Positions 35,883 through 45,100 of a stretch of 64,000 nucleotides of DNA are shown in pieces. The stretch covers positions 62,001 to 126,000 of the forward strand of contig JBGALI010000004.1 in assembly GCA_044223975.1 (NCBI GenBank), read 5' to 3'. The number at the start of each line of letters is the position of its first letter. The first letter of the stretch is position 1. This DNA comes from CAZCPB01 sp044223975. GTDB taxonomy: Bacteria; Planctomycetota; Phycisphaerae; Phycisphaerales; UBA1924. The position numbers were made by a program, and so were the translations under genes. The notes under the pieces are model-generated. The model was not told the DNA's origin, ran no database searches, and saw nothing but the letters and a program-made list of their open reading frames with translations.

Positions 35883-38669
35883 ATGGCCGAAATCAGCCGC
35901 ACCGCACTCTTCGGCAAGCTCAACGGCTTTGCCTACAAGGCCCTCGAGGGCGCCACCGTGTTCTGCAAGCTGCGGGGCAACCCGTACGTCGAACTGGTGC
36001 ACTGGATCCACCAGTTCATGCAGAGCCAGGACTCGGACCTGCACCGGATCATCCGGCACTTCAACCTCAACGCGGGCAAGGTCGCGGCTGACATGACCGC
36101 GGCGCTCGACCGCCTGCCGCGGGGGGCGACCAGCATCTCCGATCTCTCCGGCCACCTCGACGAGGCCTGCGAGCGGGCGTGGGTCTACAGCTCCCTGCTC
36201 TACAAGGAAAACTCGATCCGCACCGGCCACCTGATCCTGGGGATCGTCAAGACGGCGGGGCTGCGGAACGTGCTGGTCTCGATCTCCAAGGAGTTCGAGA
36301 AGATCAAGGCCGAGGCGCTCGGCGATGAGTTCAACGCCATCTGCGCCGGGTCGTCCGAGGAAGGGCAGCCGCCCAGCGACGGCACGCAGGTCGGGGCGGG
36401 CGCCGGAGCCGCGCCGGGCGAAAGCTCGGGCGCCATGGCCCCCGCCCAGATGGGAAAGCAGGAGGCCCTTAAGCGTTACTGCAAGGACCTTACGGAAAAC
36501 GCAAAGTCGGGCAAGATGGACCCGATCGTCGGGCGCGATGACGAGATCCGCCAGTGCATCGACATCCTGATGCGCCGCCGCCAGAACAACCCGATCCTGA
36601 CGGGCGAGGCGGGCGTGGGCAAGACCGCCGTGGTGGAGGGGTTCGCCCAGCGCATCGCCGCCGGAGACGTGCCGCCGCAGCTCAAGGGCACGCGCGTGCT
36701 GGAGCTTGATGTCGGCCTGCTCCAGGCTGGCGCCAGCATGAAGGGCGAGTTCGAGAACCGCCTGCGCCAGGTCATCGACGAGGTGCAGGCCTCGACCCAG
36801 CCCATCATCCTGTTCATCGACGAGGCCCACATGCTCATGGGCGCCGGCGGCGCCGCCGGCACCAACGACGCGGCTCAGCTCTTGAAGCCCGCGCTGGCCC
36901 GCGGCACGCTCCGCACCATCGCTGCCACCACCCAGAGCGAGTACAAGGCCCACTTCGAAAAGGACCCGGCCATGACCCGCCGGTTCCAGGTCGTCAAGGT
37001 CGACGAGCCCGATGAGCTCAAGTGCCTGCTGATGATCCGCGGCCTGTCGAAAGTCATGGAGAAGCACTTCAAGGTGCAGGTTCTCGACGAAGCCCTCGAG
37101 TCGGCCGTCAAGCTCTCCAAGCGCTACATCCAGGGCCGCCAGCTCCCCGACAAGGCCGTGAGCCTGATCGACACCGCGTGCGCGCGGATCGCCGTCGGTC
37201 AGCACGCGATCCCGGCGGAGATCGACGACCTGCGCAAGCGGCTCGACGGGCTCCGCACCGAGCTTGAGATCATCGACCGCGAGATCCTGACCGGCGCCGA
37301 CCACGCCAAGCGGCGGGCCGAGGTCGTGGCGCTCACCGAGAGCGAGACCGCCCGCCTCAAGGACCTCGAAGCCCACTTCGCCAAGGAAAAGGAGGTCGTG
37401 CAGAAGATCCTCGACCTCCGCATGAAGCTCCGCGGCGGCCAGCCCGGCGGCGCGCCCGCCACGAGCCCGCCGCGCGAGCAAGGGTCCGGTGCGCCGAACG
37501 GGTCCCTCGCTGGCGCGTCGGGCTCGTCGAGCACGCCGCCCGCCCCCGCTCCCAAGCCCGAGCCGCTGCCCGAGGCCGAGCGCCTCAAGCTGATGGACGA
37601 GCAGCGCAAGCTCGAGAAGGACCTCGACGCCCTGCAGGGCGAAAGCCCGCTGATCCGCCCCAGCGTCGACGCGGCAACCGTGGCCGCGGTGGTCTCCGAC
37701 TGGACCGGCATCCCGCTCGGACGCATGGTCAAGAACGAGATCGAAGGCGTGCTCAAGCTCGCCGACACGCTGGAGAAGCGAGTCATCGGCCAGCGCCACG
37801 GCCTCGAGGCGATCGCGCAGCGCATTCAGCTCAGCCGCGCCAAGCTCGACAACCCCGGGCGCCCCATCGGCGTCTTCATGCTGGTCGGCCCCTCGGGCGT
37901 GGGCAAGACCGAGACGGCGCTGGCGCTGGCCGAGTCGCTGTACGGTGGAACGCAGGCGCTCATCACGATCAACATGAGCGAGTACCAGGAGGCCCACAAG
38001 GTCAGCCTGCTGATGGGCTCGCCCCCCGGCTACGTCGGGTTCGGCAAGGGCGGCGTCATGACCGAGGCGGTGCGCCGCCGGCCCTATTGCGTGCTGCTGC
38101 TCGACGAGGTCGAGAAGGCACACGCGGACGTGCACGAGGTCTTCTTCCAGGTGTTCGACAAGGGCATCATGAAGGACTCCGAGGGCGTCGACATCGACTT
38201 CAAGAACGCGATCATCATCCTCACCAGCAACGTCGGCACCGACCTGGTGATGAACATGTGCAAGGACCCCGAGCTCAAGCCCGACCCCGAGGGGCTGGCC
38301 AAGGCCATGCGCGAGCCGCTGCTCAAGGTCTTCCCGCCGGCGCTCCTGGGCCGCCTCAACGTGGTGCCGTACTACCCGATCTCCGAGCCCATGATGCGGT
38401 CCATCATCACGCTGCAACTCACCAAGATCGGCCAGCGCGTCAAAGAGGGGCACGGCGTGCCCTTCGAGTACGACCCCAAGGTCGCGGACACGATCGTCTC
38501 CCGCTGCACCGAGCTGGACTCGGGGGCCCGCGCCATCGACGCGATCATCACGCGCCAGATGCTGCCCACGATCGGGCGCGAGCTGCTGGAGCGCATCATG
38601 TCGGGGAAGCCGGTCGCACGGGTCCACGTCGGGGTCGACAAGAACGAGTTCAAGTACAGCTTCGATTGA
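35883..38669 (+). CDS. clpV: T6SS sheath-disassembly AAA+ ATPase ClpV (TssH)
   Basis: ClpV recycles contracted TssB/TssC sheaths. It has 928 residues. A Clp N-terminal domain (LFGKLNGFAYKALEGA at the start) is followed by a linker. Domain 1 has Walker A GEAGVGKT (241-248) and Walker B LFIDEAH (310-316); domain 2 has GPSGVGKT (669-676) and VLLLDEV (737-743). All nucleotide-binding motifs look intact, and VGFGKGG occupies the pore-loop region of domain 2. It lacks the ClpB-type protease-docking loop. Unusual features are two low-complexity Gly/Ala/Ser/Pro stretches, one in the N-D1 linker (about 158-190) and one interrupting the coiled-coil middle region (about 518-562). Most ClpV proteins are about 850-900 residues, so these account for the extra length. 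Confidence 0.95.
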   Translation: MAEISRTALFGKLNGFAYKALEGATVFCKLRGNPYVELVHWIHQFMQSQDSDLHRIIRHFNLNAGKVAADMTAALDRLPRGATSISDLSGHLDEACERAWVYSSLLYKENSIRTGHLILGIVKTAGLRNVLVSISKEFEKIKAEALGDEFNAICAGSSEEGQPPSDGTQVGAGAGAAPGESSGAMAPAQMGKQEALKRYCKDLTENAKSGKMDPIVGRDDEIRQCIDILMRRRQNNPILTGEAGVGKTAVVEGFAQRIAAGDVPPQLKGTRVLELDVGLLQAGASMKGEFENRLRQVIDEVQASTQPIILFIDEAHMLMGAGGAAGTNDAAQLLKPALARGTLRTIAATTQSEYKAHFEKDPAMTRRFQVVKVDEPDELKCLLMIRGLSKVMEKHFKVQVLDEALESAVKLSKRYIQGRQLPDKAVSLIDTACARIAVGQHAIPAEIDDLRKRLDGLRTELEIIDREILTGADHAKRRAEVVALTESETARLKDLEAHFAKEKEVVQKILDLRMKLRGGQPGGAPATSPPREQGSGAPNGSLAGASGSSSTPPAPAPKPEPLPEAERLKLMDEQRKLEKDLDALQGESPLIRPSVDAATVAAVVSDWTGIPLGRMVKNEIEGVLKLADTLEKRVIGQRHGLEAIAQRIQLSRAKLDNPGRPIGVFMLVGPSGVGKTETALALAESLYGGTQALITINMSEYQEAHKVSLLMGSPPGYVGFGKGGVMTEAVRRRPYCVLLLDEVEKAHADVHEVFFQVFDKGIMKDSEGVDIDFKNAIIILTSNVGTDLVMNMCKDPELKPDPEGLAKAMREPLLKVFPPALLGRLNVVPYYPISEPMMRSIITLQLTKIGQRVKEGHGVPFEYDPKVADTIVSRCTELDSGARAIDAIITRQMLPTIGRELLERIMSGKPVARVHVGVDKNEFKYSFD

Positions 38670-38693
38670 CGCACGCCGGCGGCCTCGCGGGTC

Positions 38694-38730
38694 GTCCGCC
38701 CGGCGCGCCGCGGACGTCCCCGAGTCTTTC
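38694..38730 (+). terminator. possible terminator after clpV
   Basis: GTCCGC (38694-38699) pairs with GCGGAC (38710-38715) over a GC-rich loop, and GAGTCTTTCTTCC follows. This is a moderate match to an intrinsic terminator. Confidence 0.4.
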
Positions 38731-38770
38731 TTCCTGAGCGCCGGGGGGTGCCCGCCCGGCGTCGATCTCG

Positions 38771-38776
38771 TATGCT
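38771..38776 (+). promoter_or_regulatory. putative -10 element upstream of vgrG
   Basis: TATGCT in the 206-base gap between clpV and vgrG, about 100 bases before the vgrG ATG. There is no clear -35. It suggests a separate VgrG-effector transcription unit. The rest of the gap is GC-rich and holds no gene. Confidence 0.4.
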
Positions 38777-38875
38777 GGCGCGCGGGCGGTTCCGAACGGG
38801 CGGCCGCCGGACGGCCGCGGGAGAGAGGGCCCTTCGTGAAACCTGCATTCGGCGCGCGGCGCCCCGAGCTGACCC

Positions 38876-40996
38876 ATGCCTGACAACCGCTTCATGTCGA
38901 TCGGCACGCCCCTCAAAGGGATCGAGTTCGTCCCGGTGGTGTTCGAGGGGACCGAGGCCCTGGGGCGACCGTTCCAGTTCTTTGTCGAGGTGCTCAGCGA
39001 CAAGGAGCCCGACCACACCAAGCTGATCGGCGAGAACGTCACGGTCCGCATCCGCCAGGGCGACGGCAAGGACCGGCTGTTCAACGGCTACGTGTCGCGC
39101 TTCGTGAACCTGCCGCGGAACGGGCGCATGTTCCGCTCGCGCATGACGCTGGTGCCGTGGCTGTGGTTCTTCACGCGCCAGGCCGACTGCCGCCTGTTCC
39201 ACGCCGGCGCGGCGGTGGACCTCCTGAAGAAGATCAAGGTCCCCGACATCGTGCAGGAGATCTGGAAGGACGCGGGGTTCAACCACTACAAGAGCCAGCT
39301 CCAGACCGAGTACCCCGAGCGTGAGCTGACGGTCCAGTACCGCGAGACCACCTTCAATTTCTTCTCGCGCCTGATGGAGCACGAGGGCATCTACTACTAC
39401 TTCGAGCACGAGGACGGCAAGCACTCGGCGGTGCTGTGCGACTCGCCCAGCAACCACGAGGTGCGCGAGGGCGCCGAGACGCTGCTGTGGGACCCGACCG
39501 AAGAAGGCGTGACCGGCGCCGAGCACGTCTCAGAGTGGGTCATCGAGCGCGAGATGCACACCACCAAGACGGCCCTGGCGGACTACGACTTCACCAAGCC
39601 CAACACGCCGCTATCGGAGGTCGGCGCGTTCCCGCGCGAGATCGACCCGGTGTACGAAGTGTTCGATGCGCCCGGCGATTTTCTTGTCAAGGAGCAGGGC
39701 GAGCGCCTCGCCAACACGCGGGCCCAGGAGCTGGGCTCGCAGTACATGACGATCCACGGCGCGGGCAATATCCGCAACCTGGGTCCCGGCCAGAAGTTCT
39801 CGCTCAGCGGGCCGGTCCGCCCCGACCAGAAGGGCGAGTTCCTGTGCCTTGCCGCGAGCTACCGCGCCGCCAACGACATCGGCGACTCGGGCAAGCCGGT
39901 GGCGGGCTCCGAGGCGTTCTCGTGCACGTTCACGGTGCGGGCAGCCGCGGACCAGTTCCGCCCCGCGCGCACGACGCCGGTGCCGGTGATCTCCGGCCCC
40001 CAGACGGCGGTGGTGGTGGGGGCCGACGGCGACGAGATCCACACCGACCAGGAGGGGTACGGGCGGGTGAAGGTGAAGTTCCACTGGGACCGCTACAGCA
40101 AGGCGGACCAGAACGCCTCGCCGTGGATCCGCGTGGCCCAGGTGTGGGCGGGCAAGAAGTGGGGCTCGATGTTCACGCCGCGCGTGGGTCACGAGGTCGT
40201 CGTCGACTTCCTTGACGGTGACCCGGACCGGCCGCTGGTCGCCGGGCGCGTGTACAACAACGAGAACATGCCTGCGTACGAGCTGCCCGCCAACAAGACG
40301 ATGTCGTACATCAAGTCGTCGAGCTCGACCGGCGGCGAAGGGTTCAACGAGCTGCGCTTCGAGGACAAGGCCGGCGAGGAGCAGGTCTTCATCCACGCCC
40401 AGAAGAACATGGACGTGCGCGTCCTCAACGACGCCTTCGACTACATCGGCCACAACAAGCACCTGCAGGTCGAGGTCGACAACCATGTCTGGATCAAGAA
40501 CGACAGCAACGTCAAGATCGACCGCGACCACAAGGAGCTGATCGCCCGCGACCGCAACCTGAAGGTCGACGGCAAGGAGGCCAAGGAGGTCACCAAGAGC
40601 CTCTCGCTCAAGGTCGGCGAGGACGTGATCGAGGAGTTCGCCAAGAACCACTCCGAGGTCGTGACCAAGGACCTCTACCTCAAGGCCGACAACATCTGCA
40701 TCGAGGCCGCGACCAACATCACCATCAAGGTCGGCGACCAGTACGTCGCGATCAATTCCGACGGCGTCAAGATCGGCTCCAAGGGCAAGATCGCGTTCGA
40801 GGCCACGGGAGAAGTCTCGATGAAGTCGACCGGCGCCGACGTCAAGGTCGAGTCCGGGGCCGGCGAGCTGAACCTCAAGGGCACGACGGGCCTGAAGGCC
40901 GACGGCACCGCCCAGGCCGAGATCAAGGGCGCCAAGGCCTCCGTCGAGGGCCAGAGCATGCTCGAGCTCAAGGGCGGGATGGTAAAGATCGGGTGA
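38876..40996 (+). CDS. vgrG: T6SS spike protein VgrG (TssI)
   Basis: VgrG trimers form the spike at the tube tip and carry effectors. It has 706 residues. The gp27-like N-terminal part contains the family core (YRETTFNFFSRLMEHEGIYYYF, SEWVIEREMHTTKTALADYDF), then the OB-fold gp5-like region (DQEGYGRVKVKFHWDR, PWIRVAQVWAGKKWGSMFTPRVGHEV). The C-terminal needle is a beta helix of repeating valine/lysine strands that simply ends at MVKIG. There is no fused enzymatic domain, so cargo must bind as separate proteins, and the four following genes are the natural candidates. No PAAR tip protein is encoded here. The start lacks a strong ribosome-binding site; the ATG at 38894 is an alternative. Confidence 0.95.
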   Translation: MPDNRFMSIGTPLKGIEFVPVVFEGTEALGRPFQFFVEVLSDKEPDHTKLIGENVTVRIRQGDGKDRLFNGYVSRFVNLPRNGRMFRSRMTLVPWLWFFTRQADCRLFHAGAAVDLLKKIKVPDIVQEIWKDAGFNHYKSQLQTEYPERELTVQYRETTFNFFSRLMEHEGIYYYFEHEDGKHSAVLCDSPSNHEVREGAETLLWDPTEEGVTGAEHVSEWVIEREMHTTKTALADYDFTKPNTPLSEVGAFPREIDPVYEVFDAPGDFLVKEQGERLANTRAQELGSQYMTIHGAGNIRNLGPGQKFSLSGPVRPDQKGEFLCLAASYRAANDIGDSGKPVAGSEAFSCTFTVRAAADQFRPARTTPVPVISGPQTAVVVGADGDEIHTDQEGYGRVKVKFHWDRYSKADQNASPWIRVAQVWAGKKWGSMFTPRVGHEVVVDFLDGDPDRPLVAGRVYNNENMPAYELPANKTMSYIKSSSSTGGEGFNELRFEDKAGEEQVFIHAQKNMDVRVLNDAFDYIGHNKHLQVEVDNHVWIKNDSNVKIDRDHKELIARDRNLKVDGKEAKEVTKSLSLKVGEDVIEEFAKNHSEVVTKDLYLKADNICIEAATNITIKVGDQYVAINSDGVKIGSKGKIAFEATGEVSMKSTGADVKVESGAGELNLKGTTGLKADGTAQAEIKGAKASVEGQSMLELKGGMVKIG

Positions 40997-41085
40997 GCGG
41001 CCGCGCGACCGGGCGGGCCTCGAAAGCGCGAGGCCGTCGAGCGCCGGCGTCCCGCGCCGTGCCGGGCAGCGCCGAGCAGTTTTCG

Positions 41086-41091
41086 TATACT
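41086..41091 (+). promoter_or_regulatory. putative -10 element upstream of the effector module
   Basis: TATACT, the closest match in the T6SS island to the consensus, 39 bases before the ATG at 41130. No -35 at normal spacing. It suggests that the genes from 41130 to about 48228 can be transcribed separately from vgrG. Confidence 0.45.
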
Positions 41092-41129
41092 CGGCCCGGG
41101 GAGCGCCCGGCGTCCACGGAGATCGAGGG

Positions 41130-41522
41130 ATGGAACCAAAGTCAGGGAGCCCGGGGTCGATCGTCGCCCCCGCCGAGCCCGTGCAGGCCGAGGAGGCCGA
41201 CGTCGCCGACCCCGGCGCGGTGTCGGCGGCCAAGGCCGAGCAGCGCCAGACGCAGAGCGGCAAGTACGGCAGCGAGCCCGCCCCCGTCTTCAAGCCCCCG
41301 CCCGAGGAAGAGGCCAAGGAACTGACCTGGATCGAGATCGAGATGGTCGGCGAGGACGACAAGCCGATCCCCGGCGAGACCTACAAGATCACGCTCGCCG
41401 ACGGGCGGGTCACCGGCGGCACGCTCGACGAGAAGGGCTTCGCCAGGGTCGAGGGCATCGAGCCCGGCACGTGCAAGGTCACGTTCCCCAACCTCGACAA
41501 GGACGCGTGGGAGAAGCTCTGA
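41130..41522 (+). CDS. small VgrG-linked protein with carboxypeptidase-regulatory-like fold
   Basis: A 130-residue acidic protein. Residues 1-60 are low-complexity (Ala, Glu, Pro). Residues about 66-130 look like a small beta sandwich of the carboxypeptidase regulatory-like type: LTWIEIEMVGEDDKPIPGE, then TLDEKGFARVEGIEPGTCKVTF, ending LDKDAWEKL. This DEKGxARxEGI...GTCxVTFPxLDxDAW pattern recurs in small proteins next to vgrG genes. By position and size it may be a tip adaptor or chaperone for the large downstream effector, which is an inference. Its stop shares one base with the next start (TGATG at 41520-41524), so the two are translationally coupled. Confidence 0.7.
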   Translation: MEPKSGSPGSIVAPAEPVQAEEADVADPGAVSAAKAEQRQTQSGKYGSEPAPVFKPPPEEEAKELTWIEIEMVGEDDKPIPGETYKITLADGRVTGGTLDEKGFARVEGIEPGTCKVTFPNLDKDAWEKL

Positions 41523-42154
41523 TGCCCGTCACCCACGTGTGTTCCCAGGGCGACTGCATCGCCTCGATCGCCGAGCAGCACGGGTTCTTCCCGCCCACCA
41601 TCTGGAACGATCCGGCCAACCAGGAGCTCAAGGACCTGCGCGGCGAGGACGGCTACGTGCTGCTGCCGGGCGACGAGGTGGTCGTCCCCGATCTCACGAC
41701 CAAGGACGAGTCCTGCGCCACCGAGCAGCGCCACCGCTTCCGCCGCAAGGGCGTCCCCGAGCTCCTGAAGCTCGAGCTGGTCGACACCGACGGACGGCCC
41801 ATCGGCGGCGCCGAGTACCAGCTCGACCTCGACGGCAAGGTGATCGAGGGCACGACCGACAGCGCGGGCAAGCTCGAGCACTACATCCCGCCCGGGGCGC
41901 GGCTTGCGCGCCTGCGGGTGCCGGACCACGAGCTTGAGATGCTCATCCCCCTCGGGCACCTCGACCCGGTCTCGGAGATCACCGGCGTGCAGCAGCGCCT
42001 GAACAACCTGGGGTACGCGTGCCCCATCAACGGCCAGGAGGACCCGGAGACCGCCGCGGCGGTGTCGCGCTTCCAGGCCGACCACGACCTTGAGATCACC
42101 GGCGAGGCCAACGACGCGACGCGCGAGAAGCTCAAGAGCGAGCACGGCTCGTGA
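41522..42154 (+). CDS. VgrG-linked protein with LysM-like, Ig-like and peptidoglycan-binding parts
   Basis: A 210-residue protein whose ATG overlaps the preceding stop by one base. Residues 1-60 resemble a degenerate LysM-type module (HVCSQGDCIASIAEQHGF ... VLLPGDEVVVPD). Residues about 78-140 form a carboxypeptidase-regulatory-like beta domain (LKLELVDTDGRPIGGAEYQL). Residues about 150-210 match the peptidoglycan-binding domain 1 pattern (GVQQRLNNLGYAC ... AVSRFQADHDLEITGEA). No signal peptide is present, so it would reach a cell wall only if exported by the T6SS. It is likely a tip-associated wall-binding partner of the next protein, which starts seven bases downstream. Confidence 0.78.
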   Translation: MPVTHVCSQGDCIASIAEQHGFFPPTIWNDPANQELKDLRGEDGYVLLPGDEVVVPDLTTKDESCATEQRHRFRRKGVPELLKLELVDTDGRPIGGAEYQLDLDGKVIEGTTDSAGKLEHYIPPGARLARLRVPDHELEMLIPLGHLDPVSEITGVQQRLNNLGYACPINGQEDPETAAAVSRFQADHDLEITGEANDATREKLKSEHGS

Positions 42155-42161
42155 GGACGCC

Positions 42162-45100
42162 ATGAGCCAGATCCCCATCGAGCACTTTGCGCAGGTCCGC
42201 AGCGACTACGACGCCGCGCTGGCGCAGAAGGTCATCGACGACGCGTGCAACCACCAGCTCCGCGGGTTTGATTCGGCCCAGGGGCCGCGCCTGGTCGAGG
42301 GCGCGACGCTGGCCCTGTCCCCCGCGGCTCTCATCGACGGCCTGCCGTCGATGTTCGACCCGGCGCTGGTCGACGCGCAGAAGCTCAGCCTGGCCCGCAA
42401 GCACGCGGTGCAGCTGCGGGCCCAGCCGCGCGACCGCACCGAGGCCGAGATCAAGAACGCCAAGGAGCGGCGGCGCCTGGCGGCGCAGCAGCTCCTGCAG
42501 CTGGCGCGCGAGCCCAAGGGGATCGCGGCGGTCGCGGTCGGGGCCGGGGACGCGATCGCGCGGGCGTACGTGCACGAGCCCAATTCGGGCGCGCCGTGGG
42601 CCAAAAACGTCTGCTGGACGCGGGTGAAGCAGATCGTCGACCTGCTCGACAGGTCCAAGGACCCGATCGTTCTCTACACCACGCCGTACCGCAAGTTCAT
42701 GATCGACCTGCTCGAGCGCGAGAAGCAGATCAGCGCCACGATGGCGAGCTGGCCGTGGCTCAAGCACTCGCTGGCGAGCATCATCGGCAGCTTCAAGGAC
42801 TGGCGCGAGGGCGGCGACCTGGTCACGGGCACGCTCGTGACGGCCGTCGCGACCGGCAGCATGCAGATCATCGCCCTGGTCGGCAGCGCCGTGAACCCGT
42901 GGGTCACGGCGGGCGTCAACATCGCCAAGGCGGTGGGGTCGACCGCCGCGTCGGTGGGGGGGCGCAAGGGCGGCACGGCGATCGGCGAGCGCCGCGCGGC
43001 ACGGGCGCTCGTGGAGGGCCTGAAGACAGGCAAGGAATCGCTCAGCGAGACCGTCGCGCTCCGCGCCATGATGTACAAGGCCGAGCCGGCCTTCTTCAAA
43101 TCAAGCTGGCACTTCGGCAAGACGCTGCGCGCCTTTGAGCGGCTCAAGGCGTACACCGAGTCGCCCGTGATAGCCGAGACCCGGTCCGCGAACATGGCCC
43201 CCGCCCCGGCCCCGACCCAGCCGCCGCCGCGGCGCGAGGACGGCGGATCGATCCAGGAAGTCCCGCCGCTGCGCCTCCTGGTGATGCAGCCGTCGGGCAC
43301 CGGGGGCGCCGACGGTCACCAGAAGCGGCTCGACGCGGTGGAGCGCCTCGGCGAGATCGCGCGCGAGGGCCCACCCGCCGAGACCCCCGCCAAGGACGCC
43401 ATCCGCGACGCCATCGGCCGGATCGTCTACGGCGGCGGGCAGAAGCGCAAGACCGAGTTCACCGAAGAGGAGCAGGAGCTGCTCGAGGCGCTCCGCGCCG
43501 CCGACCCCGGGCTGGGCACGGCCGACACCACCGTCACGGACTTCCGCGAGACTTTGCTCAACGACCCCGAGGACGTCCGGCGGATCAACGCCGCGGGCGG
43601 GCTCAAGGCCATCGCCGACCACCCCAAGTACGCGATGCAGGTGAAGGCGACGCTGGAAGAGGCGCTCAACGCGCCGAGCGTCAAGAGCAACGAGGCGGTG
43701 AAGGCGGCCGTCAACGATGCGCTCGGACGCTCCACCGAGCACGGCCTGACCCACGACCCCAGCGCCGAGTGGAACCAGGAGGTCCGCGAGTTCACCAGCT
43801 GCGACGAGGCCGTGAACTGCGCCCGCGACCTCATGAAGTTCCTGCACCACTACGACAAGTGCAAGTCCTACCTCTTCCCCGTGCTCATCTTCCTCGAGTA
43901 CATCCTCGCCAAGAGCGAGGGGTGGCGTGAGCTGTGGGAGGGCGGGTACCAGGGCTCGCGCCCGCTGCGCGACATGAGCGGCGTGCTCAAGACGCTCGGG
44001 CGCATGGACCACAACAACTGCCGCCACCCCGACAAGCTCGAGGGCCTGGCCAAGGTCAAGAAGGCCTTCACGCACAAGGACCTGTGCTACAAGGGCGGCG
44101 TTCCCCTCAAGGACGACGAGGGCGTCTTCAAGGGCAAGAGCAAGAAGGGCTCCAAGGACCGCGCGAGCTGGTCAGAGCGCCGGCGCGAGCGCCAGAAGTT
44201 CATCGAGAACATCAAGGCCTGCATCACCATGCTCCGCGAGCCGCCGATCGTGCACCTGGACTCGGGCGCCGAGCAGGATGACCAGCGGCGCTTTGCCGCG
44301 GCAACCACGCTGGGCAAGTACGGCGGGCGGGCCATGTCGTACAACGACGGCGAGGTGACGGCGGCGCTTCTTGATGCGGTCGAGAACGACCCCAGCGACC
44401 GCGTCCGCACCGCCGCGCGCGAGGCGATCGAGCAGATCCGCAACGACCTGCCCAAGGTCGAGCCCACCGAGTACTCCGACCTGTTCAAGCACCACGATCC
44501 CTCGAAGGGCGCGCGCTTCGCCCGCTTCGTGGGCTACGCGGGGCGCGAGCCCGACATCCTCAACATCAGCAAGACCTCCGATCCGGTCGGGCAGTGCGTG
44601 CTCCGCCTGGGCGGGACGGTGAGCAAGGTGACAAGCCAGCTGGAGGCCGTCAAGGACGCCGCCAAGCGCAAGGACGCCCAGAAGGGCACCATCGACTCCC
44701 GCTACGCCTGCCACGTCTTCGACGGGCACTGGACCCACACCTTCAAGGAACCCGACGCCGCGCCGCCCAAGCACCGCCTGGCGCTGCTGCTCAACCACAC
44801 GTACACCATCGTGGAGAACCGCGCCAGCCACCAAGGCGTGATCAAGCGCGGCGCGTACAAGTTCCGCCGCTGGGCCAAGGATGTCCGCTGGCGCAAGGTC
44901 ATCATCGGCGTGGCGGTGGTGGGGGCGACGGTGGCCGTGATCGCGGTCTCGGCCGCGACCATGGGCGTGGGCACGCCGTTCGTGCTCGCGGGCTCGGCCG
45001 TCGCGCTGGGCACGGTGGTCGGCGTCGGCGGCGCCGCGGGCATCACGCTCGGGAAGGTCGTCGCGACCGGCGTCTCGACCGCCGCGAACGCCTCGATGCA

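Noticed and set aside
27977..38669. A contractile phage tail or extracellular injection system instead of T6SS
   Set aside because: ClpV, TssK, TssL (DotU) and TssM (IcmF) are specific to T6SS, and there are no phage head, lysis or integrase genes.
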